From: Paenibacillus turpanensis
GTDB taxonomy: Bacteria; Bacillota; Bacilli; Paenibacillales; YIM-B00363
Direction: 5' to 3'
DNA length: 64,000 bases
Assembly (NCBI RefSeq): GCF_011421635.1
Contig: NZ_WTLI01000008.1
Coordinates: forward strand, 1 to 64,000
This document shows positions 27,505 to 37,875 of the stretch, piece after piece. Made by a program: the position numbers and the translations under genes. How positions within the stretch are numbered: the stretch's first letter is position 1; each line of letters opens with the position of its first letter. The notes under the pieces are model-generated. The model was not told where the DNA came from, did no database searches, and saw only the letters and a program-made list of their open reading frames with translations.

Positions 27505-29007
27505 TTAATAAGCTCCCTCGCCTTTTAATACAACAGGTATGGTCTTAAACAAGATTTTCAGGTCCAATCCAAGAGACCAATTTTCAATATAATACACATC
27601 TAAATTAACCCATTGTTGAAAAGAAAGATCACTTCTACCGCTAACTTGCCAAAGGCCAGTAATTCCGGGTAATACCTCGAGTCTTCGCCATTCCCAATCG
27701 TCGTACAATTCTACCTCATGGGGAAGAGGGGGACGCGGACCGACGAGGCTCATTTCACCTTTTAGCACATTAAAAAGCTGTGGAAGCTCATCAATAGAAA
27801 ACTTGCGTATAAATTTACCGATTTTTGTAACGCGAGGATCGCTTTTCATTTTAAAGACAATTCCACCGTCTGCATCGTTTTTTTCGAGAAGACTTTGTAA
27901 TTGGGTTTCAGCATTCAGCACCATCGAACGGAATTTCAGCATTTGTAATGGCTTTCCGTTCTTTCCAATACGTTTTTGCTTATAGAAAATTGGACCTTTA
28001 CTGTCTAATTTTATAGCTATTGCAGTAAATAAGAAAACAGGAGAGGAAATTATAATAAATAATGAAGCTAGAATAATGTCAAAAAGACGCTTCAATATTA
28101 GACCTGCCCCCTGCATAGGTGTTTTGATTAATGAAACGACTGGCAGAGAATTTATGTTACCGATCTGCACGGTACTCATCATTAGGTTATATAGATCGGG
28201 AACGATTTTGATTTGGATGTCGATTTTTCTAAGGTCTGTAATTAATTGGTTTACCAGCTTTCGTTCTGATGGAATCGTTATAATTAACTCGTCAATTAGA
28301 TGTGATTTTAAAATGCCGTTGATTTCACTTGTTTTTCCGAGATAAGAGAAGGTATGGCCCTCTGAATTTGTAGCCTCACTTTTAAAGTCATCAACGTAAC
28401 CAATTACACGGTAACCAAGCCAACGATGTCGGTCAAGCTCTTCCATTAAAGAGGTACCCACTTTTCCCGCCCCGACAATCATAACGTTTTTGGAAAGAAG
28501 CCCTTGATTTGCCATGTAAAAATAAGCTTGTCTTTTTATAACGCGGACAAAGGCAGACATAAGCATGGCACCCAACCAATACCCTACAATAACTAGTCGA
28601 GAGAAGTCTCCATACTTCATAAAAAAACTAATGCCTATTGTAATTAGTACGGCAAAAGTATGGGCCTTGGCCATTTTATACAATTCATCAATAAGCCCGA
28701 GGGAAGAGCGGAACTTATGAAGTTGGTAACTATATATGAAGATCAAGTAAAAACATGAGGCAAAGAAAAAGAATAAAATATATCTGCCGAGTCGTTCTCC
28801 ATCCCAATTGGATAAGTCGACCGGTTGATTAAACTCATAAGCTATACGAACTTGATAAAACAACCAGAAAAGCAAACTGACACAAAGACCTTCAATAATC
28901 ATGAATAAGGCAGCTGTTACTGTTGAGAGTCGCTTCTTGCGTTCAAGTTTATGGTTTATTTCAATCGTTGGAACAATATCTCTGGCTGTTTTAGTGACGA
29001 TATTCAT
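27505..29007 (-). CDS. Undecaprenyl-phosphate sugar-1-phosphate transferase (WbaP/WsfP type)
   Basis: Primes glycan synthesis by moving a hexose-1-phosphate (Gal or Glc) from UDP-sugar to undecaprenyl phosphate. 500 residues: four N-terminal membrane segments, a CoA-binding-like Rossmann domain (VMIVGAGKVGTSLM), a fifth membrane segment and a C-terminal bacterial sugar-transferase domain with LKRLFDIILASLF, YKQKRIGKNG and SIDELPQLFNVLKGEMSLVG. I start at ATG 29007, about 10 bases after GGAGGAGG; the open frame continues 15 codons upstream. WsfP of P. alvei and WsaP of Geobacillus, which start S-layer glycans, have this plan. First gene of the minus operon. Confidence 0.9.
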   Translation of the reverse strand: MNIVTKTARDIVPTIEINHKLERKKRLSTVTAALFMIIEGLCVSLLFWLFYQVRIAYEFNQPVDLSNWDGERLGRYILFFFFASCFYLIFIYSYQLHKFRSSLGLIDELYKMAKAHTFAVLITIGISFFMKYGDFSRLVIVGYWLGAMLMSAFVRVIKRQAYFYMANQGLLSKNVMIVGAGKVGTSLMEELDRHRWLGYRVIGYVDDFKSEATNSEGHTFSYLGKTSEINGILKSHLIDELIITIPSERKLVNQLITDLRKIDIQIKIVPDLYNLMMSTVQIGNINSLPVVSLIKTPMQGAGLILKRLFDIILASLFIIISSPVFLFTAIAIKLDSKGPIFYKQKRIGKNGKPLQMLKFRSMVLNAETQLQSLLEKNDADGGIVFKMKSDPRVTKIGKFIRKFSIDELPQLFNVLKGEMSLVGPRPPLPHEVELYDDWEWRRLEVLPGITGLWQVSGRSDLSFQQWVNLDVYYIENWSLGLDLKILFKTIPVVLKGEGAY

Positions 29008-29218
29008 TGGAATCGAGCCTCCTCCTTCCAAAAAAAGCAAATAATGATTCAACCAGTTGAGGGAAGATTATCATCTGGAAATGAAGTTGAATATTCTGAG
29101 ATAATATAAGCAATTGTTTATAATTATAATATAAATTATTCGACAATGTCCGATGCAATATTTGTGAGCGAGACCGAAACTATTATATCATAGGACAGAT
29201 AGCCCTTCCATTTTCTGT

Positions 29219-29248
29219 TTGCTTACAAGAATCGTAGAAAGGTATAAT
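29219..29248 (+). promoter_or_regulatory. Promoter of the plus-strand glycan operon
   Basis: TTGCTT (29219-29224), 18 bases, TATAAT (29243-29248), about 50 bases before manC. The 290-base interval to the divergent priming-transferase gene is very AT-rich and must also hold the minus-strand promoter, which I could not fix. Confidence 0.65.
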
Positions 29249-29300
29249 AAGACGGTGTTGTTTTTCGTCGAAAAATATGATTTATAACCGGAGGTCAACT

Positions 29301-30380
29301 ATGAATATTACAGCGGTTATTATGGCGGGAGGAAAAGGAGAACGCTTTTGGCCAAAGAGCAGGACTAATTTGCCAAAGCAGTTTTTAAATATTTCAGGGA
29401 ATAAGTCAATGCTCCAGCAAACGATCACTCGACTTGAGCGTTTAATCGATATTGCCCGTATATTTATCGTCACAAATGAACTGTACGCAGAATTAATTCA
29501 TGCGCAGATTCCTCATCTTCCATTAGACAATATTATTATCGAACCTATTGGCCGAAATACGGCACCGTGTGTAGGGTTGGCTTCGATATTAATTGAAGAG
29601 CGTTTTCCGGATTCTACGATGGTTGTCTTACCATCTGATCATATTATTAAAAACGATAGTGAATTTATTCAAATTTTAAAAACTGCTGTACAAGTAAGCA
29701 CCCAAGGGGATAATCTTGTGACATTGGGGATCTCCCCGAATTATCCAGAGACGGGATACGGTTATATTGAGAGCACTGGAGAAGTCCAGGAAATTAACTC
29801 CATGGAAGTGCATCGTGTAAGCCGATTTGTAGAAAAGCCTGATCTTGCTACAGCCAAGAGATACCTAGACTCTGGAAATTTTTATTGGAACAGCGGCATA
29901 TTTGTTTGGAGAACGAGCGTAATTCGCCAGTATATTCAACAGCTAATGCCGGAAATGCATGATGTATTGGAAACGATGAAAGCTGCGCTGAATTTTCAAG
30001 AGCAGCATGAGGTTATCGCCAATGAGTTTCCGAAGATGCCGGATCAGTCCATCGACTATGGGATTATGGAAAAGGTCGATCAGATTTATGTGATTCCGTG
30101 TGTTTTCGGCTGGGATGATGTTGGAAGTTGGACAGCGCTTGATCGGATTGACGAACATGATGAGAATGGAAATGTTATCCGGGGCAATATTTTAAATATG
30201 GACACCAAGCGGTGTATAATTGAAAGTAATAATGGCAAGCTTATCGCAACACTAGGAATTGAAGATTTGATTGTTGTTGACACTGATGATGTCACCCTTA
30301 TTTGTACTAAAGATAAGGCACAGGAAATTAAGAAGCTGTTGAAAGAACTGCGGGTCCAAAAATTGGATCAATATTTATAA
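29301..30380 (+). CDS. manC: Mannose-1-phosphate guanylyltransferase
   Basis: Makes GDP-mannose from GTP and mannose 1-phosphate. 359 residues, single-domain form without the fused isomerase. Nucleotide-binding GGKGERFWPKSR is at about 10-21, FVEKPD (about 171-176) and WDDVGSW near the end are family motifs. Start ATG 29301 with CGGAGG ahead. First gene of the long plus operon and 27 bases before gmd, so its product goes to GDP-D-rhamnose. ManA (21792) supplies mannose 6-phosphate; the mutase between them is not seen here. Confidence 0.93.
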   Translation: MNITAVIMAGGKGERFWPKSRTNLPKQFLNISGNKSMLQQTITRLERLIDIARIFIVTNELYAELIHAQIPHLPLDNIIIEPIGRNTAPCVGLASILIEERFPDSTMVVLPSDHIIKNDSEFIQILKTAVQVSTQGDNLVTLGISPNYPETGYGYIESTGEVQEINSMEVHRVSRFVEKPDLATAKRYLDSGNFYWNSGIFVWRTSVIRQYIQQLMPEMHDVLETMKAALNFQEQHEVIANEFPKMPDQSIDYGIMEKVDQIYVIPCVFGWDDVGSWTALDRIDEHDENGNVIRGNILNMDTKRCIIESNNGKLIATLGIEDLIVVDTDDVTLICTKDKAQEIKKLLKELRVQKLDQYL

Positions 30381-30392
30381 ATATTTAGATAA

Positions 30393-32287
<1,895 letters not shown>

Positions 32288-32293
32288 TGAAAC

Positions 32294-33079
32294 ATTTTAA
32301 AGGCAATTTGGCATTATAGAAATTTTATTGCAGGATTAGCTTTTAGAGATTTCAAAACTCGGTATCTAAATTCTTTTTTAGGTGCTATGTGGGCTGTAAT
32401 AAATCCAATTGCAACTATAGCAGTCTACACTTTTATATTTTCAGAAGTCATGCAAGCTAAACTCCCTAATCTTGATCAAACATGGGCATATAGTGTTTAT
32501 TTGTGCTCAGGTTTGCTAACATGGCAGTATTTTGTTGAAACAATACAGCGATTACAGAATGTATTTGTGGAACAGAACAACATTATAAAAAAAGTATCTT
32601 TTCCTAAGGTGACTCTACCGATTTATGTTATGTTATCCTCAACCCTAAATTTTTCAATTGTATTTATTGTATTTTTAGTTTTTCTTGCGGGTATCGGTCA
32701 TTTTCCAGGGCTAGAGATTATATGGGTTCTTCCTTTATTCATCATTCAGCAATCATTGGCGTTGGGTATAGGTTTAATGGTTGGAACTCTCAATGTATTT
32801 TTTAGGGACTTTGGTCATTTTTCGAATATATTTATTCAGTTCTGGTTTTGGTTTACTCCAATCGTATATACAATACAGATTGTTCCTGATAAATTTAAAT
32901 CAATTATTTCAATAAACTTTATCATACCTATTTTTCAAAGTTATCAATCACTTTTTTTATACAATAAAGTACCCAATTGGGAAGAATTAAAACCTGTGGT
33001 TTTAATAACTGTTGTTCTCCTTGGTCTAGCTTACATGATTTTTCAAAAGTTAAAAAATGAAATGGTGGATGAACTCTAA
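32294..33079 (+). CDS. wzm: Polysaccharide ABC exporter permease Wzm (probable AUU start)
   Basis: ABC-2 type permease that moves lipid-linked glycan across the membrane with Wzt; six membrane segments. A methionine frame begins only at 32387, which would cut off the conserved N-terminus. Reading upstream in frame gives ILKAIWHYRNFIAG and KTRYLNSFLGAMW, which match the family start, and the frame is closed by a TGA at 32288. The first codon with proper spacing is ATT at 32294, nine bases after GGAG. No ATG, GTG or TTG is available, so initiation at AUU is likely (261 residues). The last base pairs overlap wzt (TAATG). Confidence 0.85.
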   Translation: MLKAIWHYRNFIAGLAFRDFKTRYLNSFLGAMWAVINPIATIAVYTFIFSEVMQAKLPNLDQTWAYSVYLCSGLLTWQYFVETIQRLQNVFVEQNNIIKKVSFPKVTLPIYVMLSSTLNFSIVFIVFLVFLAGIGHFPGLEIIWVLPLFIIQQSLALGIGLMVGTLNVFFRDFGHFSNIFIQFWFWFTPIVYTIQIVPDKFKSIISINFIIPIFQSYQSLFLYNKVPNWEELKPVVLITVVLLGLAYMIFQKLKNEMVDEL

Positions 33080-34317
33080 TGAATATTATGGAGATCACCG
33101 ATCTTGGTAAGAAGTATAAGATTTATAATAAAAAGTATAGTAGGATAATAGAATGGTTAACAGGCTCAAATATTCATGATGAGAAGTGGGTTTTGAAAGG
33201 TATTAATTTTAAAGTTCGTGCAGGTGAGTCAATTGGGATTGTTGGACATAATGGTGCAGGTAAAAGTACTTTACTAAAAATTATCACAGGCACAACAAAA
33301 GCTTCAAAAGGAACTGTGAAGATTAATGGTCGTATTACAGCTTTATTAGAATTAGGAATGGGTTTTCATCCTGATTTTACTGGAATCGAAAATGTCTATA
33401 TGACTGGTCAATTAATGGGTTTAAGTAACCAAGAAATTAGTGAGGTTATTCCTAGTATAATTAATTTTGCTGAAATAGGTGACTATTTTTATCAACCACT
33501 TCGAACATATTCAAGTGGTATGAATGTTAGATTAGGATTCTCTATAGCTACAGCGGTTCGCCCTGATATCTTGATTGTTGATGAAGCACTTTCAGTTGGA
33601 GACGCATATTTTCAACATAAATGTTTTGAAAAAATTAAAGAGTTTAAAGAATTAGGAACTACAATATTTTTTGTGTCACATGATCCAGGAGCTGTAAAAA
33701 ATTTGTGTGATAGAGCTATTTTACTGGACTCAGGACAGTTAATAAGAGAAGGAACCCCAGTTGAAATCCTTGATTATTATAATGCAATTATTGCTAAGCG
33801 CCAGGCTGATTATGAAATTAAACAAACATCAGGTGAAGGCAAGAAATTTGTAACGAGATCTGGGAATAAGGAGGTTCAAATTAAAAGTGTAAATTTAAAC
33901 GCGAACGCAATTCAAGTAGGGGATCTACTAGAAATAAAAGTAGATATTGAATGTTTAAAAGGATCTGTTGAAAATCCGACAATAGGATTTGTTATAAAAG
34001 ACCGTTTGGGAAATGAAATATTTGGAACTAACACATATTATCTAAACTATAATCTTGGCAAAATAGAGGAAAACGTCAGCAAATGTGTTGTATTTAAATT
34101 GCCTGCAAATTTTGGAGTCGGAAATTATAGCGTAACAGTTGCTGTTCATGACAGTTTTTCGCATGTGAGTCGAAATTATGACTGGTGGGATCAGGTGGAA
34201 ACATTCCAAGTTATTCCTGGGGATGAACCACATTTTGTCGGGGTTGCATTCACTCAAACATCAGTAACAACTACTACAACAAATAAGTTTCCTGTTTTAA
34301 AGGAGGGATTGGAATGA
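33079..34317 (+). CDS. wzt: Polysaccharide ABC exporter ATPase Wzt with C-terminal glycan-binding domain
   Basis: 412 residues. The N-terminal ATPase (to about 245) has Walker A GHNGAGKST (about 57-65), signature YSSGMNVRLGFS and Walker B LIVDEALSVGD. The C-terminal part (about 270-400) is the beta-sandwich Wzt_C domain (NPTIGFVIKDRLGNEIFGTN), which in other systems recognises the non-reducing end of a capped glycan before export. It is followed without a gap by a methyltransferase gene, which fits recognition of a methylated cap. Works with Wzm. Confidence 0.93.
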   Translation: MNIMEITDLGKKYKIYNKKYSRIIEWLTGSNIHDEKWVLKGINFKVRAGESIGIVGHNGAGKSTLLKIITGTTKASKGTVKINGRITALLELGMGFHPDFTGIENVYMTGQLMGLSNQEISEVIPSIINFAEIGDYFYQPLRTYSSGMNVRLGFSIATAVRPDILIVDEALSVGDAYFQHKCFEKIKEFKELGTTIFFVSHDPGAVKNLCDRAILLDSGQLIREGTPVEILDYYNAIIAKRQADYEIKQTSGEGKKFVTRSGNKEVQIKSVNLNANAIQVGDLLEIKVDIECLKGSVENPTIGFVIKDRLGNEIFGTNTYYLNYNLGKIEENVSKCVVFKLPANFGVGNYSVTVAVHDSFSHVSRNYDWWDQVETFQVIPGDEPHFVGVAFTQTSVTTTTTNKFPVLKEGLE

Positions 34318-35432
34318 AGGAACAAAGATCTGTTACTGTAATAATGAAGGAAATTGAGAATCAGTTATTAATTGAATCCGATGATGTGATGTTTTTAGAA
34401 ACATCAAATATTAACACTATTGGAACTAGTGAGGTAAGTAACCTTAACCAAGTATGGAATGTACCAGGTGATATTCCGATTATTCCGTCAAGTAATAACA
34501 GTAAAGGTAAAATCGTTTTTTATATAAAAAAAGTTGTAAATAAATTAATTAATTGGCGCTTGACTTTTATTACTGATAATCAAAGAAATTTTAATGCAAC
34601 AGCCGTTCGAGTAATTAATCATCTTAATGAAGAACTAAATGAATCGCGAAAACATATTGAAAGGGTAGAAGATGAATTATCTTTCTTAAAGAAAGAAATC
34701 GAATTGGAAAGAGCTACTCTATTTAATCAAATAAATAGTATAAAAAAAGAAAAAGAAAAGTCACTACCTATAATAAATTATCTGGAATTCGAAAATAAGT
34801 TTAGGGGTAGTAATAAATTCATTAAAGATCATATGAGTAATTATTTGGTGTACTTAGACCAAGGGATGAAAGTATTGGATTTAGGTTGCGGTCGTGGAGA
34901 GTTTATGGAGTTACTAAAAGAAAACGAGATCGAAGCATTGGGTGTAGATAGTAATTCTCATATGGTAGAGTTTTGTCACTCAAATTCACTAAACGTAATA
35001 CAAGATGATATTATTAATTTTCTTGCAAAAACCAAGCAAACATTTGACTGTATTTTTATATCCCAAGTTGTTGAACATCTAAAAGTTAGAGATTTAATAA
35101 AATTAATCGAATTAGCACACAACAGATTAAACGTAAACGGTTTGTTAATAATTGAAACTCCAAATCCTGAAACAATATTAGTTTCTTCATATACTTTTAA
35201 CTTAGATTATTCACATGAAAAGCCATTGCCTCCTAGTCTTCTAGGTTATTTAATAGAATCGCAAAATTTTGATTTATTAGAGACTTTACGCTTTCACCCT
35301 TTCCCAACAGAGGAGATGCTACCTGAAAGTGTTAGTGATAATCACCTGATAAATAAGAATTTTCAAAAGTTAAATCAATTGTTGTATGGACCTAGGGATT
35401 ATGCTGTAATCGCTAGAAAAAAGGAGATTTAG
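34314..35432 (+). CDS. Coiled-coil SAM-dependent methyltransferase, likely glycan chain terminator
   Basis: 372 residues. The N-terminal ~85 residues are not recognised. A coiled coil follows (about 98-145; VEDELSFLKKEIELERA). A class I methyltransferase domain has motif I VLDLGCGRGEFMELL (about 185-199) and IFISQVVEHLKVRDL. The gene overlaps wzt by four bases (ATGA) and has AAAGGAGG ahead. In WbdD-type systems a methyltransferase joined to a coiled coil caps the glycan and sets its length, and the Wzt C-terminal domain reads the cap. By analogy I suggest the same here; no kinase domain is present. Confidence 0.75.
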   Translation: MKEQRSVTVIMKEIENQLLIESDDVMFLETSNINTIGTSEVSNLNQVWNVPGDIPIIPSSNNSKGKIVFYIKKVVNKLINWRLTFITDNQRNFNATAVRVINHLNEELNESRKHIERVEDELSFLKKEIELERATLFNQINSIKKEKEKSLPIINYLEFENKFRGSNKFIKDHMSNYLVYLDQGMKVLDLGCGRGEFMELLKENEIEALGVDSNSHMVEFCHSNSLNVIQDDIINFLAKTKQTFDCIFISQVVEHLKVRDLIKLIELAHNRLNVNGLLIIETPNPETILVSSYTFNLDYSHEKPLPPSLLGYLIESQNFDLLETLRFHPFPTEEMLPESVSDNHLINKNFQKLNQLLYGPRDYAVIARKKEI

Positions 35433-35434
35433 TA

Positions 35435-37291
35435 ATGAAAAATCAAACAACAGCAGGAGTATCATTAATAATATTAACATGGAATGGTTTAAAGTATACC
35501 CAAAGATGCTTGGATACAGTAAAGTCCTTTACTAATTTCAAAAACCTTGAGATTATAGTTCTCGATAATGGAAGTACAGATGGAACTGTGGAATACCTTA
35601 GATCATTAGATTATATAAAAGTCATAACAAACGATATTAATGAAGGATTTGTTAAAGGCAACAATAAAGCCTTATCAGCTATAAAAGATGGTAATGATGT
35701 TATATTCCTTAATAATGATATTTTAATCAAACAACCTGATTGGGTTGAGAGATTGCAAGAGACTGCTTATGCTAACCCTAAAAATGGCATAGTAGGATGC
35801 AGATTGATTGGAGTAAGAGGTGAATTACAGCATGCTGGGACCTATATTTATCCTGAAACATGTTGGGGACAACAAATAGGTGGAAATGAAGAGGATATTA
35901 ACCAATTTGGGACCGTCCGTGAGGTACAAGGAATCATATTTGCCTGTGCTTATGTGAAAAGGGAAGTTTTGGAGAAAATTGGCGGTCTCGATTCTGATTA
36001 CTTTTCGTATTTTGAAGATACCGATTACTGTCTTAAAGCGAAAGAAAATGGTTATAGAATTATGTACGATGGTAGAGTTACACATATTCACTATCATAAC
36101 ACCTCAACGAGAGTAAACAAAGTGAATTTTAATGAAATGTTTACCAAATCTCAAAGTGTATTTAAGAAAAAATGGCTAGAAAAATTAAAAAATAGATATG
36201 ATAGTAAAGTTAATTGGCATTCAATTGTTAACTTTCCTTCTGGTTATGCTGTTTCTTCTAAAAACTTAATGCTTGCTATGGATGAATTAAATATTGATGT
36301 TCGGTATAAATATGTATATGGTCCAGGGACTCCGTGGCCAGTCATGGAGCCAGGCCATTCTGATGATTATAGAATAAATATTATAAAAAATAGACCATTT
36401 GATCAATCAACAGTTCAAGTAGTTTATGGCCAAGGTGACGTATTTAATAAAAATTCAGGCAAATACAAAGTTGGTTACACCATGTTAGAAGTTGATGGTT
36501 TACCTGAAGACTGGGTCCGACAAGCTAATAGCATGGATGAAGTATGGGTACCATCCCATTTTAATGTCGAAACATTTATTAACAGTGGTGTCAATGTACC
36601 GATAAATGTAATACCATTAGGTGTAGATCCAAACTATTTCAACCCTTTTATTAAAAGTTATAAGCCAAGTAATAAATTTGTTTTTCTATCAGTCTTTGAA
36701 TGGGGAGAAAGAAAAGCACCTGAAAAATTATTAAAAGCTTTTTCAAATGAATTTAAGAAGAATGAAGATGTATTACTTATTTGTAAAGTTTTTAACAATG
36801 ATGCAAGTATAGATATACGCCATGAGATAAATAAGTTAGATTTGCCAAATGATAGGTCGAAAATAGTATTTATTTATAATCAAAACATTCCAGGATACCA
36901 AATGGGGAGCTTATACCGTTCGGCAGATTGTTTAGTTATACCAACACGTGGTGAAGGCTGGGGAATGCCGATTCTGGAAGGTATGGCTTGTGGATTACCT
37001 GTTATTACTACTGATTGGAGTGCACATACAGAATTTTTCAATGAAACAGTAGGATTTCCTATTAGAGTAAATAAATTAGTTGATGCTGAAGCTAAATGTC
37101 CATATTACGATGGATTCAAATGGGCCGATCCTGACCTAGAACATTTACAACATCAATTGCGTTTTGTTTTTGAGAATAGAGAATTGGCCGCTGCTAGAGG
37201 GAGAGCTGCTGCTAAAGAAGCTTTAGAAAATTGGACTTGGCACCATGCGGCAAAGAAAATAAAAGATCGATTATCGGAGATTTATGAATAA
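35435..37291 (+). CDS. Two-domain glycosyltransferase (GT2 + GT4)
   Basis: 618 residues. Residues ~8-250 are a GT-A/GT2 domain (SLIILTWNGLKYTQRCLD, VLDNGSTDGT, FLNNDI as the metal-binding motif, FEDTDYCLKAKENGY). Residues ~290-618 are a GT-B/GT4 domain ending with PTRGEGWGMPILEGMACGLPV (EX7E). Such fusions add two different sugars or alternate linkages in repeating units, and resemble the multi-domain rhamnosyltransferases of S-layer glycan clusters. Two bases separate it from the methyltransferase gene. Donor likely GDP-D-rhamnose or dTDP-L-rhamnose. Confidence 0.85.
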   Translation: MKNQTTAGVSLIILTWNGLKYTQRCLDTVKSFTNFKNLEIIVLDNGSTDGTVEYLRSLDYIKVITNDINEGFVKGNNKALSAIKDGNDVIFLNNDILIKQPDWVERLQETAYANPKNGIVGCRLIGVRGELQHAGTYIYPETCWGQQIGGNEEDINQFGTVREVQGIIFACAYVKREVLEKIGGLDSDYFSYFEDTDYCLKAKENGYRIMYDGRVTHIHYHNTSTRVNKVNFNEMFTKSQSVFKKKWLEKLKNRYDSKVNWHSIVNFPSGYAVSSKNLMLAMDELNIDVRYKYVYGPGTPWPVMEPGHSDDYRINIIKNRPFDQSTVQVVYGQGDVFNKNSGKYKVGYTMLEVDGLPEDWVRQANSMDEVWVPSHFNVETFINSGVNVPINVIPLGVDPNYFNPFIKSYKPSNKFVFLSVFEWGERKAPEKLLKAFSNEFKKNEDVLLICKVFNNDASIDIRHEINKLDLPNDRSKIVFIYNQNIPGYQMGSLYRSADCLVIPTRGEGWGMPILEGMACGLPVITTDWSAHTEFFNETVGFPIRVNKLVDAEAKCPYYDGFKWADPDLEHLQHQLRFVFENRELAAARGRAAAKEALENWTWHHAAKKIKDRLSEIYE

Positions 37292-37853
37292 CAAAAAAAT
37301 GAAGATAATAATTATTACTTTATTATCGCTTCTATTAAATGGTTGTAGTATTTCATCTATTGAGAAGGTTGTTACTAGAAATGAAATGGTGGACCTTGAA
37401 AAAACACAAAGGTTGCTCTACTTTTCTTCAAGTTTAAATGTTGAATCAGATAATATGATGATGTTAGACATTACCACATATTCACCCTTTTTGATTCAAG
37501 AAAATGTAATAGTTTCATTAGATATATATCCTAAGAATAATCCATCTCATCCAGATCGTCATTATGGGTTTTGGAATGTTTCTTTAGATAAACCATCTGA
37601 TATAAATAAATTACTATTCAAAGTAGAGCCAGTAAGAAAGAACATAACATTGTATTTAGATGGTAAAGAGCTTAACACTACTCATTGGATTGGTGAAATA
37701 TCTTCTGAGGAAACGTATGTAATGAATCTAGTACTTTTTAGTGAACAAGCACCAAATCAAAGATCTGTACTTACAGTTGGAGAATTCATTATTCAAAATG
37801 ATTCATGGTCATTAGTAAAAAAAGAAGAGTTAAGGAAAAAAGTTAACTTTTGA
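37284..37853 (+). CDS. Predicted lipoprotein of unknown function
   Basis: 189 residues. The signal peptide ends in the lipobox LLNGC (Cys about residue 21). The mature part is a beta-rich domain with alternating strands (FLIQENVIVSLDIYP, KNITLYLDGKEL), no enzyme motif that I recognise. It overlaps the end of the GT2-GT4 gene by eight bases and precedes a large membrane protein. Location on the outer face of the membrane within a glycan operon suggests help in glycan assembly or attachment, but this is only context. Confidence 0.75.
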   Translation: MNNKKMKIIIITLLSLLLNGCSISSIEKVVTRNEMVDLEKTQRLLYFSSSLNVESDNMMMLDITTYSPFLIQENVIVSLDIYPKNNPSHPDRHYGFWNVSLDKPSDINKLLFKVEPVRKNITLYLDGKELNTTHWIGEISSEETYVMNLVLFSEQAPNQRSVLTVGEFIIQNDSWSLVKKEELRKKVNF

Positions 37854-37875
37854 CCAAGTTAAGTGGGAGATTAAA

